A DNA stretch of 64,000 nt from Lentzea aerocolonigenes. Lineage in GTDB: Bacteria > Actinomycetota > Actinomycetes > Mycobacteriales > Pseudonocardiaceae. This document shows positions 42,263 to 50,100 of this stretch, piece by piece. Made by a program: the position numbers and the translations under genes. Positions within the stretch are counted from its first letter, which is position 1. Every line of letters begins with the position of its first letter. The stretch is from assembly GCF_000974445.1 (NCBI RefSeq), contig NZ_BBOJ01000014.1, positions 124,001-188,000 of the forward strand, read 5' to 3'. The notes below the pieces were generated by a model. The model did not search any database. It was not told the DNA's origin and was given only the letters and a program-made list of their open reading frames with translations.

Positions 42263-43550
42263 ATCGACCGCGGCGGCGCAGTTCGTTCGCTAGCTGGGGG
42301 AGCAGTTCGTCGATGAACGACGTGTCGTAGCCCTGGCCGGAGAGCAGCGCGTAGCTGAAGCGCGCCTTCATGACCTCTTCCGAGGTGGCGCCCAGCATGC
42401 CGTCGAGTGCGACGCCGATCTCCTCCAGCATCCGGTCGACCTGCGCGGTGCGGTAGCCGCGCTGGCCGGCCGCTGCCTGCGGGATGCGCAGCTGGCGCAG
42501 GTCCTTCCACGACTTGACCGTCGGCATGCTGCGCACCGGTCCGGAGAGCTGCTGCTCGATCTGGCCGAGGAACGCGTCCACCTCGGTCTCGTCGTAGCCG
42601 CGCCGTCCGATGAGCGGACGGGAGAACCGGACGTCGCGGATGTCCTTGCCGGTGAGGTTGTCCTGGCCGAGCAGCGTCGCCTCGATGCGGTCGAGGAACG
42701 CGTCCACCTGGGACTCCTGGTAGCCGCGGCGGCCGCGGGGAGGACGGTGGAACGCGACGTTGCGGATGTCCGCGGCGGTCAGCTTCGGTGACTCGACGGA
42801 CCTTGGAGTCGCGGGCTGCTGCACCGGTGGCTGCTGCTGGGGGCGTGGCGGCGGCTGTGGACGGCGCTGCTGAGGCCGTTGCTGTTGCTGCGGCAGCTGC
42901 GTCGTCGGCGGGGCCTGACGCGGCGGTGGTGCGGTTTCGAACATCAGCACGACGAGGTCGAGGAACGTGTCGACGTCTTCTTCGTCGTAGCCGAACGTGC
43001 CGGGCGCGGTCTCGCCGAACACGGCGTCCTGGATCTGCTGGGCGGTCAGGTTGTCCTTGCCGCGCAGCGTGTTCTCGATGCGGTCGAGGAACGCGTCGAT
43101 CTGGCCCTCGTGGTAGCCGCGGGTCCCAGGTCTGGGCTTGTGGAAGCGCACGGCGGCGACGTCGTCGGGCGACAGCCGCACCGCGGGTCTCAGCGCCTGG
43201 GACGTGGCGTGCGCGCCCTGGGCGGGCGCCGTGGCCTGCTGACGTTGCGGAGTGGACCGCAACGTGTCGGCCACGAGCTCCATGAAGACGTTGACCTCGT
43301 TCACGTCGTAGCCAGGATCACGGGTAGCCGTGCTGAACTTGACGTTGAGCACGTCCTCGCGCGTGAGGATGTCCCTGCTGCGCATGGTTGCCTCGACACG
43401 GTCGAGAAATGCGTCCACCTCAGCCGCGTCGTATCCGCGTTGTCCCCTCGGGGGACGGTGGAACGCGACCACGGCCACGTCCTGTGCGGAGAGCAGAGGT
43501 GCCGGATGCGCGGGCAGACGATGCTGCGCTCCGGGGCCGCCCCGATCCAC
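42261..43550 (-). CDS. Protein of eight DivIVA-type repeats
   Basis: A 429-residue protein built from eight short DivIVA-domain repeats, each with the pattern VxFxxxxxxGYDxxxVDxFLDxIE (for example RGYDAAEVDAFLDRVEATM and RGYQESQVDAFLDRIEATL). Repeats 1-4 and 5-8 are split by a Pro/Gln-rich linker (about residues 215-265). There is no long coiled coil as in true DivIVA/Wag31 and no membrane helix. Single DivIVA domains bind curved membrane; a multi-copy array could act as a scaffold at poles or septa, which is inferred. The GTG at 43550 has AGGAGGAGG upstream. Confidence 0.82.
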   Translation of the reverse strand: MDRGGPGAQHRLPAHPAPLLSAQDVAVVAFHRPPRGQRGYDAAEVDAFLDRVEATMRSRDILTREDVLNVKFSTATRDPGYDVNEVNVFMELVADTLRSTPQRQQATAPAQGAHATSQALRPAVRLSPDDVAAVRFHKPRPGTRGYHEGQIDAFLDRIENTLRGKDNLTAQQIQDAVFGETAPGTFGYDEEDVDTFLDLVVLMFETAPPPRQAPPTTQLPQQQQRPQQRRPQPPPRPQQQPPVQQPATPRSVESPKLTAADIRNVAFHRPPRGRRGYQESQVDAFLDRIEATLLGQDNLTGKDIRDVRFSRPLIGRRGYDETEVDAFLGQIEQQLSGPVRSMPTVKSWKDLRQLRIPQAAAGQRGYRTAQVDRMLEEIGVALDGMLGATSEEVMKARFSYALLSGQGYDTSFIDELLPQLANELRRRGR

Positions 43551-43650
43551 CAATGACCTCCTCCTGCGTACCTGTACTGGGGAGTATCGCGTTTCGCGTG
43601 GCATAACGTTTCGTCCTGATGGACCAAAGGCCGCCACTACGATCGCGAAC

Positions 43651-45264
43651 ATGAGTCAGTTCGTGGATGTGATGCTGGCGACGGCCGCCAACGGCCGGGA
43701 CAGGGGCATGACGACGGGGGAACCCGCCGCACCCGTCCGCCGGACCTGGGCCGAGGTGCACGAACGCGCCCGGCGGATGGCCGGTGCGCTCGACGTGGCG
43801 CCGGGTACCGCGATCGCAGTGCTCGCCGCCGAACCAGCCGTGATCGCCCCAGCCGTGCAGGCCGCGTGGCTGTGCGGCGGCAGCGTCACGATGTTGCATC
43901 AACCCACACCACGCACCGACCTGGCCGAGTGGGCCGAGGACACGCTGCGGGTGCTCGCCATGATCGACTCTCGTCTGGTCCTGCTCGGCAGCCCCTTCGA
44001 CGCGTTGGCTCCCGTGCTGGACCAGCACGGAATCCCCTATCGCAAGCTGTCCGAACTCGACGCGGAGCCGATCGCTCACCCTGTTCCCACCCCCGAGGAT
44101 GCCACGGCACTGCTGCAGTTGACGAGTGGATCGACGGCGGATCCGAAAGCCGTTCGCATCACCCACCGCAATCTGATGGCGAACGCAGAGGGAATGCGGA
44201 TCGCGGCCGCGCTGGATCCGTCCTCTGACGTGATGATTTCCTGGCTGCCCTTGTTCCACGACATGGGGATGGTGGGCTTTCTCACCGTGCCGATGCTGTT
44301 CGGCCTGGAATTGGTGAAGGTCACCCCGGTCGACTTCCTGTCGCGCCCGACCCTGTGGGCGGACCTGATCACCCGGTACCGCGGGACGATCACCGCCGCG
44401 CCGAACTTCGCCTACGCGATCGTGGCCCGGCGCCTGGCCTCCTCTTCGGACACTTTCGATCTTTCCTCGATGCGACTGGCGCTGAACGGGGCCGAGCCGA
44501 TCGACCCGGCCGCGGTGGAGGCCTTCGTGTCGGCCGGAGCACGGTTCGGGCTGCGACCCGAGTCGATCCTGGCGGCGTACGGGATGGCCGAGACCACCCT
44601 GGGTGTGGCTTTCGCGCCGCTGTTCACGGGCCTGTCCGTGGACGTCGTGGACGCGGACGCCGTCGAGGCCGACCGACGTGCCGTGCCTTCCGCCGAGGGA
44701 CGCGCGTTCCCGTTGCTGGGGCCGCCGTTGCCCGGCCTGGAGCTGCGGGTGGTCTCGGACTCCGGTGCCGTGCTGGGCGTCCGCGACGTCGGAGAGCTGC
44801 AGATCCGTGGTGAGGCCGTGACACCGGGCTACCTGACTGTTTCCGGCCCTCTGGCCACTCAGGACGCTGAGGGGTGGCTGTCCACAGGCGACATCGGGTA
44901 CCTGGTGGAGGACGGGCAGGTCGTCGTCTGCGGGCGGCGCAAGGACGTCATCATCATGGGCGGCCGGAACATCTATCCGACCGATGTGGAGCGTGCCGCC
45001 TGCTCGGTCGACGGCGTGCGGGCGGGCAACGCGGTGGCAGTCCGGCTGGACGCGGGCACGCAGCGCGAGCGGTTCGCCGTGGTGCTGGAGTCGAAGCTGG
45101 CCGGAGACGCCGAGGCGGAGAAGTCACTGGTGAAGGAAGTGACCGCGCGGGTGGTCGACGCCGTTGGGCTGCGGCCGTTCGCGGTGGTGGTGCACCCGCC
45201 GGGGACGTTGCCGAAGACGCCTTCCGGGAAGCTGCGGCGGTCGGCGGCGGCCGCGCTGGTCTAG
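43651..45264 (+). CDS. Acyl-AMP ligase (FadD/Pks16-like)
   Basis: A 537-residue adenylate-forming enzyme: ATP motif LLQLTSGSTADPKAVRITHRN (about residues 150-170), WLPLFHDMGMVGFL (fatty-acyl-AMP-ligase-type), AAYGMAETTLGVAF, GWLSTGDIGYL and the C-terminal Lys in TPSGKLRRS. It activates a fatty or related acid as acyl-AMP. Position between ispE/ABC-F and pth matches Rv1013 (Pks16), which is an acyl-AMP ligase despite its name. A TACGAT box at 43638-43643 ends 8 nt before the ATG, consistent with a leaderless message. Confidence 0.93.
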   Translation: MSQFVDVMLATAANGRDRGMTTGEPAAPVRRTWAEVHERARRMAGALDVAPGTAIAVLAAEPAVIAPAVQAAWLCGGSVTMLHQPTPRTDLAEWAEDTLRVLAMIDSRLVLLGSPFDALAPVLDQHGIPYRKLSELDAEPIAHPVPTPEDATALLQLTSGSTADPKAVRITHRNLMANAEGMRIAAALDPSSDVMISWLPLFHDMGMVGFLTVPMLFGLELVKVTPVDFLSRPTLWADLITRYRGTITAAPNFAYAIVARRLASSSDTFDLSSMRLALNGAEPIDPAAVEAFVSAGARFGLRPESILAAYGMAETTLGVAFAPLFTGLSVDVVDADAVEADRRAVPSAEGRAFPLLGPPLPGLELRVVSDSGAVLGVRDVGELQIRGEAVTPGYLTVSGPLATQDAEGWLSTGDIGYLVEDGQVVVCGRRKDVIIMGGRNIYPTDVERAACSVDGVRAGNAVAVRLDAGTQRERFAVVLESKLAGDAEAEKSLVKEVTARVVDAVGLRPFAVVVHPPGTLPKTPSGKLRRSAAAALV

Positions 45265-45273
45265 CGGGGTCTC

Positions 45274-45310
45274 TGGCCGGCGCAAATCTCAGCGGCAGTC
45301 GCGCCGGCCA
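45274..45310. terminator. Hairpin between convergent genes
   Basis: TGGCCGGCGC and its exact complement with a 17-nt loop, about 10 bp after the acyl-AMP ligase stop. Confidence 0.65.
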
Positions 45311-45395
45311 GGGCACCCGGACAGTGTGGTGGCTGGGCCCCACAAGCCGCCTGCGGGCTTACCGCGGCACATTGGTCGTGCCACGACCCCACGGC

Positions 45396-45959
45396 TCAGT
45401 GGAAGGCGTTTTGCGCGGCTTCCAGGCCCTTGGTCACGAGGGCCTCGGTCGCGTCCGCCGCCCTGCCGATCTCCAGCGCGAGCTGCTTGCGCTCCACCGT
45501 GGAGAAGTCCTTCAGGACGTAGTCCGCGGGGTCCTGGCGGCCCGGCGGGCGGTCCACGCCGAAGCGGACGCGGTGGTAGTCCTTGGTGCCCAGGGACTTC
45601 GTGATGGAGCGGAGTCCGTTGTGGCCGTTGTCGCCGCCGCCGAGCTTCATGCGGATGGCGGCGAACGGGAGGTCCAGCTCGTCGTGGATCACGACGATGG
45701 TGGTGGGCTTGAAGAACTTCACGGCGCTCGCCACCGGGCCGCCGGAGAGGTTCATGAAGCTGCGGGGCTTGGCGAGGACGACGCGGTGGCCGCTCAGGCG
45801 GCCCTCGACGATCTCGGCGCCGGACTTGTGGGCCTTGAACTTGCCGCTCATGCGGGCGGCCAGTTCGTCGAGGACCAGGAAGCCGATGTTGTGGCGGTTG
45901 CCCTCGTACTTGGGGCCAGGGTTGCCCAGGCCGACGATCAGGGCGAGGTCATCGTCCAC
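45396..45959 (-). CDS. pth: Peptidyl-tRNA hydrolase
   Basis: A 187-residue enzyme that frees tRNA from peptidyl-tRNA dropped by the ribosome. Marks: IVGLGNPGPKYEGNRHNIGF with the catalytic His, KPRSFMNLSGG, VIHDELDLPFAAIRMKLGGG, GHNGLRSI and FGVDRPPGRQDPADYVL. It overlaps the upstream DivIVA-repeat gene by 11 bp; in M. tuberculosis pth directly follows rplY, so that gene is an insertion between them. Confidence 0.97.
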   Translation of the reverse strand: MDDDLALIVGLGNPGPKYEGNRHNIGFLVLDELAARMSGKFKAHKSGAEIVEGRLSGHRVVLAKPRSFMNLSGGPVASAVKFFKPTTIVVIHDELDLPFAAIRMKLGGGDNGHNGLRSITKSLGTKDYHRVRFGVDRPPGRQDPADYVLKDFSTVERKQLALEIGRAADATEALVTKGLEAAQNAFH

Positions 45960-46455
45960 GGAACCGCAACTCCTGCTCGAGGTCGTCCAGCAACGCGTCC
46001 ACGGCCTGCACCTGGTATCCCTTGCCCAGCAGGCCGGACGTGGTGCTGAACCGGGTGTTGCGGACCTCGGTGGAGGTCATCGCACCCCGGCCGTCCAGGT
46101 TGGCCGCGGCGCGGGCGATGAAGGCGTCGACTTCGGCTCGATCGTATCCGGTGCCGGACTTCGGCAGCTTGCGCGCGTGCAGGTCCTCGCCGGTGTTCAG
46201 GCCGGTCGGCAGGATGATGCCGTTGCGGACCTGGAGCTCCAGGACGTGCAGGACGCCGTCGACGCTCAGCGGGTCGTAGCCGTTCGGGACCGTGGCGAAC
46301 CTGACGGTGCGCACGTGGTCCGGGTTCAGGCGGATGCGACCGGCCAGGGCGTCGGCGATGATCAGCAGGAACTCGTTGACCTGGCCCGGGTCGTAGCCCT
46401 GCTTCTTGCGGCGGAACGTCTTGGACCGCACCTCGTTCGGACGCAGGTACTGCAA
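45949..46455 (-). CDS. Protein of four DivIVA-type repeats
   Basis: A 168-residue protein made of four DivIVA-domain repeats (QGYDPGQVNEFLLIIADAL, NGYDPLSVDGVLHVLELQV, TGYDRAEVDAFIARAAANL, KGYQVQAVDALLDDLEQEL) with almost nothing else. The repeat units are the same type as in the eight-repeat protein 2.4 kb away. The likely start is TTG at 46455, within a hairpin, with GAGGGGGG about 10 nt upstream. Its 3' end overlaps pth by 11 bp, so it is co-transcribed between rplY and pth. Function unknown; a polar or septal scaffold is possible. Confidence 0.8.
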   Translation of the reverse strand: MQYLRPNEVRSKTFRRKKQGYDPGQVNEFLLIIADALAGRIRLNPDHVRTVRFATVPNGYDPLSVDGVLHVLELQVRNGIILPTGLNTGEDLHARKLPKSGTGYDRAEVDAFIARAAANLDGRGAMTSTEVRNTRFSTTSGLLGKGYQVQAVDALLDDLEQELRFRGR

Positions 46456-46494
46456 CGGCGCGCCGCCCCCCTCGTGAGGAGGTGGCGCGCCGTT
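46454..46494. terminator. 11-bp hairpin downstream of rplY
   Basis: AACGGCGCGCC and its exact complement with a loop that contains a CCTCCT/AGGAGG-like sequence. On the minus strand it follows rplY and overlaps the TTG start of the four-repeat gene. It may tune translation of that gene rather than terminate. Confidence 0.5.
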
Positions 46495-46517
46495 TGTCCG
46501 GCCCGACGTGATGGGGC

Positions 46518-47120
46518 TCAGCTTTCCTCGGTGGCCTCAGCCGGAGCGGCGGCCTCTTCGCCCTCGAGCTGCGCCGCGGACGGCGCCTCGTTCACGGCGA
46601 CGATCAGAGCCTCGGCGTCGGTGGCCAGGGTGACACCCGACGGCAGCGACAGGTCGCCGGCGTGGATCTGGGTGCCGGCCTCCTTGCCCTCGATCGAGAC
46701 CTCGACCTGCTCGGGGATGTGCAGGGCCTCGGCCTCCACGGTGATCGTGGTGGCGTCCTGCGTCACGAGCGTGCCCGACTGGGCCTCACCGGTCACGACG
46801 ACCGGGATGTCGACGGTGACCTTCTCGCCCCGCTGGACGAGGAGGAGGTCGACGTGCTCGATGTAGTTCTTGATGGGGTGCGTGGTCACGGTCTTCGTGA
46901 GCGCCAGCTCGCTCCCGCCGTCGAGGGCGAGGGTGAGGACGGCGTTCTGACCGTGCTCGCGGACGACACGGGCGAACTCGAGCGCCGGCAGGGCCAGGTG
47001 CTTCGGGTCGGAACCGTGGCCGTAGAGCACCGCGGGGATCTTGCCGGCGCGACGGGTACGGCGGGCTGCGCCCTTGCCGAATTCGGTGCGCTGCTCAGCG
47101 GCGAGACGGACCTCGGACAC
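46518..47120 (-). CDS. rplY: 50S ribosomal protein bL25 (CTC form)
   Basis: A 200-residue 5S-rRNA-binding protein with the L25 N-terminal domain (RTEFGKGAARRTRRAGKIPAVL and YGHGSDPKHLALP) and the C-terminal TL5/CTC domain (VDIPVVVTGEAQSGTLV, GDLSLPSGVTL). The acidic Ala/Glu-rich tail is typical of actinobacteria. The GTG at 47120 has AAGGAG 9 nt upstream; an in-frame start at 47168 is less likely. Confidence 0.95.
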   Translation of the reverse strand: MSEVRLAAEQRTEFGKGAARRTRRAGKIPAVLYGHGSDPKHLALPALEFARVVREHGQNAVLTLALDGGSELALTKTVTTHPIKNYIEHVDLLLVQRGEKVTVDIPVVVTGEAQSGTLVTQDATTITVEAEALHIPEQVEVSIEGKEAGTQIHAGDLSLPSGVTLATDAEALIVAVNEAPSAAQLEGEEAAAPAEATEES

Positions 47121-47357
47121 GGTGGGGTACTCCTTACAGGTCTGGCCTTGTACGTCGGGGCGGTGCACAAGTTTTCAGGCGGTTTCAGCTTTGGGTGGTG
47201 GCCTGCGGCGGCGAGCAACACGCGGATAGAGGTCAACACGCGCGGCATCAAGCCACCGCGTCGATCACGCCGGACCGTGGAAGGTCCGCCCTCGCCGAGG
47301 CAACCCGACCAGTGTAGGTGAGCTGTTGTCTGGTTGCTAATCGGGGGTCCGCTGAGT

Positions 47358-47408
47358 GCACGCGGGGAGCTTTCGTTCGCTCTGACCGCACGAGAGGGCC
47401 CCGCGTGC
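47358..47408. repeat. 51-bp interspersed palindromic element, copy 2
   Basis: Same ends (GCACGCGGGG and CCCCGCGTGC) and inner AGCTTTCGTTC as copy 1, with differences confined mainly to the loop. It lies in the 477-bp space between rplY and prsA. Confidence 0.85.
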
Positions 47409-47448
47409 GTGAAGCGGCAGCGGGGCCGGGTGGTCTGGTGGGTTAGCA

Positions 47449-47499
47449 GTACGCGGGGAGCTTTCGTACTGCAGGAGCGCACGCTGGGGCCCCGCGTGC
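47449..47499. repeat. 51-bp interspersed palindromic element, copy 3
   Basis: Ends GTACGCGGGG and CCCCGCGTGC (one G-T pair), with inner AGCTTTCGTAC. It lies 40 bp from copy 2 in the same orientation. The rest of the rplY-prsA space (47121-47357) holds nothing I recognise. Confidence 0.85.
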
Positions 47500-47530
47500 G
47501 CTGTCGGCGGGGCGGAAAGCGCGGGCGAAA

Positions 47531-47583
47531 GGAACGCGGGGGCCCTGCGTTTCCCTGGAGGAAACGTCGGGCCCCCGCGTTCC
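47531..47583 (-). terminator. Terminator of the glmU-prsA operon
   Basis: A 15-bp perfect stem (GGAACGCGGGGGCCC and complement) with a nested GTTTCC/GGAAAC hairpin, 14 bp past the prsA stop on the minus strand. Its arms share the ACGCGGGG core with the 51-bp elements. Confidence 0.8.
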
Positions 47584-47597
47584 TGGAGAACCAGAGG

Positions 47598-48581
47598 TCA
47601 GGCGTTGCCGTCGAACAGCGACGTGACCGAGCCGTCCTCGAACACTTCCTGGATCACTCGGGCCAGGAGCGGTGCGATGGAGAGGACCGTCATCTGCGGG
47701 AAGCGCTTCTCCGCCGGGATGGGGAGCGTGTCGGTGAACACGACCTCGCGGGCGCCCGAGTCCTGCAGACGCTGGGTGGCCGGGCCCGAGAGGATGCCGT
47801 GCGTGGCGGCGATCACCACGTCGGCCGCGCCTTCGTTCAGGAGCTGCTTCACGGCGCCTGCGATGGTGCCGCCGGTGTCGACCATGTCGTCGATCACGAT
47901 GCAGAGGCGGCCCTCCACCTTGCCGACGACCCTGTTGGAGACGACCTCGTTGGGGCGGAGGGGGTCTCGGGTCTTGTGGATGAAGGCGATGGGGGCGCCG
48001 CCGAGGGTGTCCGCCCACTTCTCGGCCAGCTTGGTGCGGCCAGAGTCGGGGGAGACGACGGTGATGTCGTGGCCGGCGTACTTGCCCCGGATGTGGTCTG
48101 CCAGCAGCGGCATGGCCCACAGGTGGTCCACCGGGCCGTCGAAGAAGCCCTGGATCTGAGCGGTGTGCAGGTCGACCGACACCAGCCGGTCCGCACCGGC
48201 CGTCTTGAACAGGTCGGCGACCAGGCGGGCCGAGATCGGTTCGCGGCCCCTGTGCTTCTTGTCCTGACGGCTGTAGGGGTAGAACGGCATGATCACGGTG
48301 ATCCGCTTGGCCGATGCGCGCTTCAAGGCGTCGACCATGATCAGCTGTTCCATCAGCCACTGGTTGATGGGGGCGGTGTGGGACTGGATGACGAAGGCGT
48401 CACAGCCTCGGACGGATTCCTCGAAGCGGACGAAGATCTCGCCGTTGGCGAAGTCGTAGGCCTGCTGCGGGGTCACCGTGACGTTGAGGTGCTTGGCGAC
48501 CTCTTCCGTCAGCTCCGGGTAGGCACGCCCGCCGAAGAGCATCAGGTTCTTCTTCGGTGTGCCGGGCATCTGCGGGTTCAC
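47598..48581 (-). CDS. prs: Ribose-phosphate pyrophosphokinase
   Basis: A 327-residue enzyme that makes PRPP from ribose-5-phosphate and ATP for nucleotide, His and Trp synthesis, and in actinobacteria for decaprenyl-phosphoryl-arabinose precursors. Marks: FANGEIFVRFEESVRG, the catalytic flexible loop PYSRQDKKHRGREPISA, DLHTAQIQGFF, and the PRPP loop CIVIDDMVDTGGTIA. The GTG lies 2 bp after glmU, giving a tight glmU-prsA operon as in mycobacteria. Confidence 0.97.
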   Translation of the reverse strand: MNPQMPGTPKKNLMLFGGRAYPELTEEVAKHLNVTVTPQQAYDFANGEIFVRFEESVRGCDAFVIQSHTAPINQWLMEQLIMVDALKRASAKRITVIMPFYPYSRQDKKHRGREPISARLVADLFKTAGADRLVSVDLHTAQIQGFFDGPVDHLWAMPLLADHIRGKYAGHDITVVSPDSGRTKLAEKWADTLGGAPIAFIHKTRDPLRPNEVVSNRVVGKVEGRLCIVIDDMVDTGGTIAGAVKQLLNEGAADVVIAATHGILSGPATQRLQDSGAREVVFTDTLPIPAEKRFPQMTVLSIAPLLARVIQEVFEDGSVTSLFDGNA

Positions 48582-48583
48582 GG

Positions 48584-50053
48584 TCAGCGACCCTCCTCTG
48601 TCTCGTTCGCATTCTGCTGCGCGAGGGCGGCTGCCGCTGCCTGAGCCGCGGCGGTTCCTTCACGGCGGCTGAGGACCCAGCCTTCGAGGTTGCGCTGTGG
48701 GCCGCCGGACACCGCAAGTGCGCCGGGCGGGACGTTGCGGCGCAGGACGGTGCCCGCGCCGGTGTAGGCGCCGTCGCCGACGGTCACCGGGGCCACGAAC
48801 ATGTTGTCCGAGCCGGTGCGGCAGTGGGAACCGACGATCGTGCGGTGTTTGTTGACGCCGTCGTAGTTGACGGTCACCGAGGCCGCGCCGATGTTGCTGT
48901 GGTCGCCGATCGTGGCGTCGCCGATGTAGGAGAGGTGGGGGATCTTCGAACCCTCGCCGATCGTCGAGTTCTTGGTCTCGACGAACGTGCCGATCTTGCC
49001 CTTCACGCCCAGGGAGGTGCCGGGGCGCAGGTAGGCGAACGGGCCGACGGTGGCGTTGGCGCCGATCACCGAGTCGCTGCCGTGGGTGCGGACCACCGAG
49101 GCGCCTTCACCGACGGTCACGCCGGACAGGGTGGTGTCCGGGCCGACGGTCGCACGAGCGCCGACGACGGTGCCCGCGCGGAGCTGCACGTTCGGCTCGA
49201 TCAGGGCGTCCTGGCCGATCTGCACGTCGGCGTCCACCCAGACCGAGGCCGGGTCGACGACCGTCACGCCGGAGCGCATGTGGCCCTCGACGAGGCGGCG
49301 GTTCATCTCGGCGCCGACGGCGGCCAGCTGCACGCGGTCGTTGATGCCCTCGACGAGCCACGGGTCGGCCGCGATCAGCGCGCCGACGCGGAGGCCGTCG
49401 CCGCGGGCGATGCCCAGGACGTCGGTCAGGTAGAGCTCGCCCTGCGCGTTGTCGGTGGACAACCGCGACAGGCCGTCGCGCAGCACCGCCGCGTCGAACG
49501 CGTAGACACCGGAGTTGATCTCGGTGATCAGCTGCTCGGTGGCGGAGGCGTCCTTCTGCTCGACGATCCGCTGCACGGAACCATCGGAGTCGCGGACGAT
49601 CCGGCCGTACCCGGTGGGGTTCTCCACCACGGCCGTCAGCACGGTGACCGCGTTGCCCGCGGAGGCGTGCTCCGCCAGCAGGGCCTGGAGGGTCTGGGTG
49701 TCGAGCAGCGGCACGTCGCCGTAGCTCACGATCACCGTGCCGCCCAGGTCGTGGGGCAGCTCGGCCAGGCCGCACGAGACCGCGTGGCCCGTGCCCTTCT
49801 GCTCGGACTGCACCGCGACGGTGACCTTGCGGCCCAGCGCCTCAGCCAGCGACTCGAGATGCCCGGTGACGGCTTCGCGGCCGTGACCGACGACGACGGC
49901 CAGGTGGTCGGGATCTGTGCCGGCCGCCGCGCGCACCGCGTGTTCGACGAGTGAGCGTCCGGCGATCCGGTGCAGCACCTTGGGCGTGGACGACCGCATG
50001 CGGGTGCCTTCCCCGGCGGCGAGCACGACCGTGCTGACAGGGCCCTCGAGCAT
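48584..50053 (-). CDS. glmU: Bifunctional GlmU (UDP-GlcNAc pyrophosphorylase / GlcN-1-P acetyltransferase)
   Basis: A 489-residue enzyme making UDP-GlcNAc for peptidoglycan and arabinogalactan linker. The N-terminal uridylyltransferase domain has VVLAAGEGTRMRSSTPKVLH (about residues 9-28). The C-terminal half is a left-handed beta-helix of hexapeptide repeats with the acetyltransferase His near GNFVETKNSTIGEGSK-type sequence. The ATG at 50053 has AGGGAGA upstream. Confidence 0.96.
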   Translation of the reverse strand: MLEGPVSTVVLAAGEGTRMRSSTPKVLHRIAGRSLVEHAVRAAAGTDPDHLAVVVGHGREAVTGHLESLAEALGRKVTVAVQSEQKGTGHAVSCGLAELPHDLGGTVIVSYGDVPLLDTQTLQALLAEHASAGNAVTVLTAVVENPTGYGRIVRDSDGSVQRIVEQKDASATEQLITEINSGVYAFDAAVLRDGLSRLSTDNAQGELYLTDVLGIARGDGLRVGALIAADPWLVEGINDRVQLAAVGAEMNRRLVEGHMRSGVTVVDPASVWVDADVQIGQDALIEPNVQLRAGTVVGARATVGPDTTLSGVTVGEGASVVRTHGSDSVIGANATVGPFAYLRPGTSLGVKGKIGTFVETKNSTIGEGSKIPHLSYIGDATIGDHSNIGAASVTVNYDGVNKHRTIVGSHCRTGSDNMFVAPVTVGDGAYTGAGTVLRRNVPPGALAVSGGPQRNLEGWVLSRREGTAAAQAAAAALAQQNANETEEGR

Positions 50054-50100
50054 CAATGCTCTCCCTAACAGGCTGGGTGGTTCGAAGTCCGCGGACCAGC

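Noticed and set aside
43651..45264. A biosynthetic gene cluster starter (NRPS/PKS adenylation domain)
   Set aside because: It is a stand-alone acyl-AMP ligase without carrier, condensation or ketosynthase genes nearby, in a conserved housekeeping position.
47358..47583. Reading the repeats between rplY and prsA as a CRISPR array
   Set aside because: The units are internally palindromic, 51-53 bp long, unevenly spaced and only two or three in number, with related copies elsewhere at gene ends. No cas genes are present.
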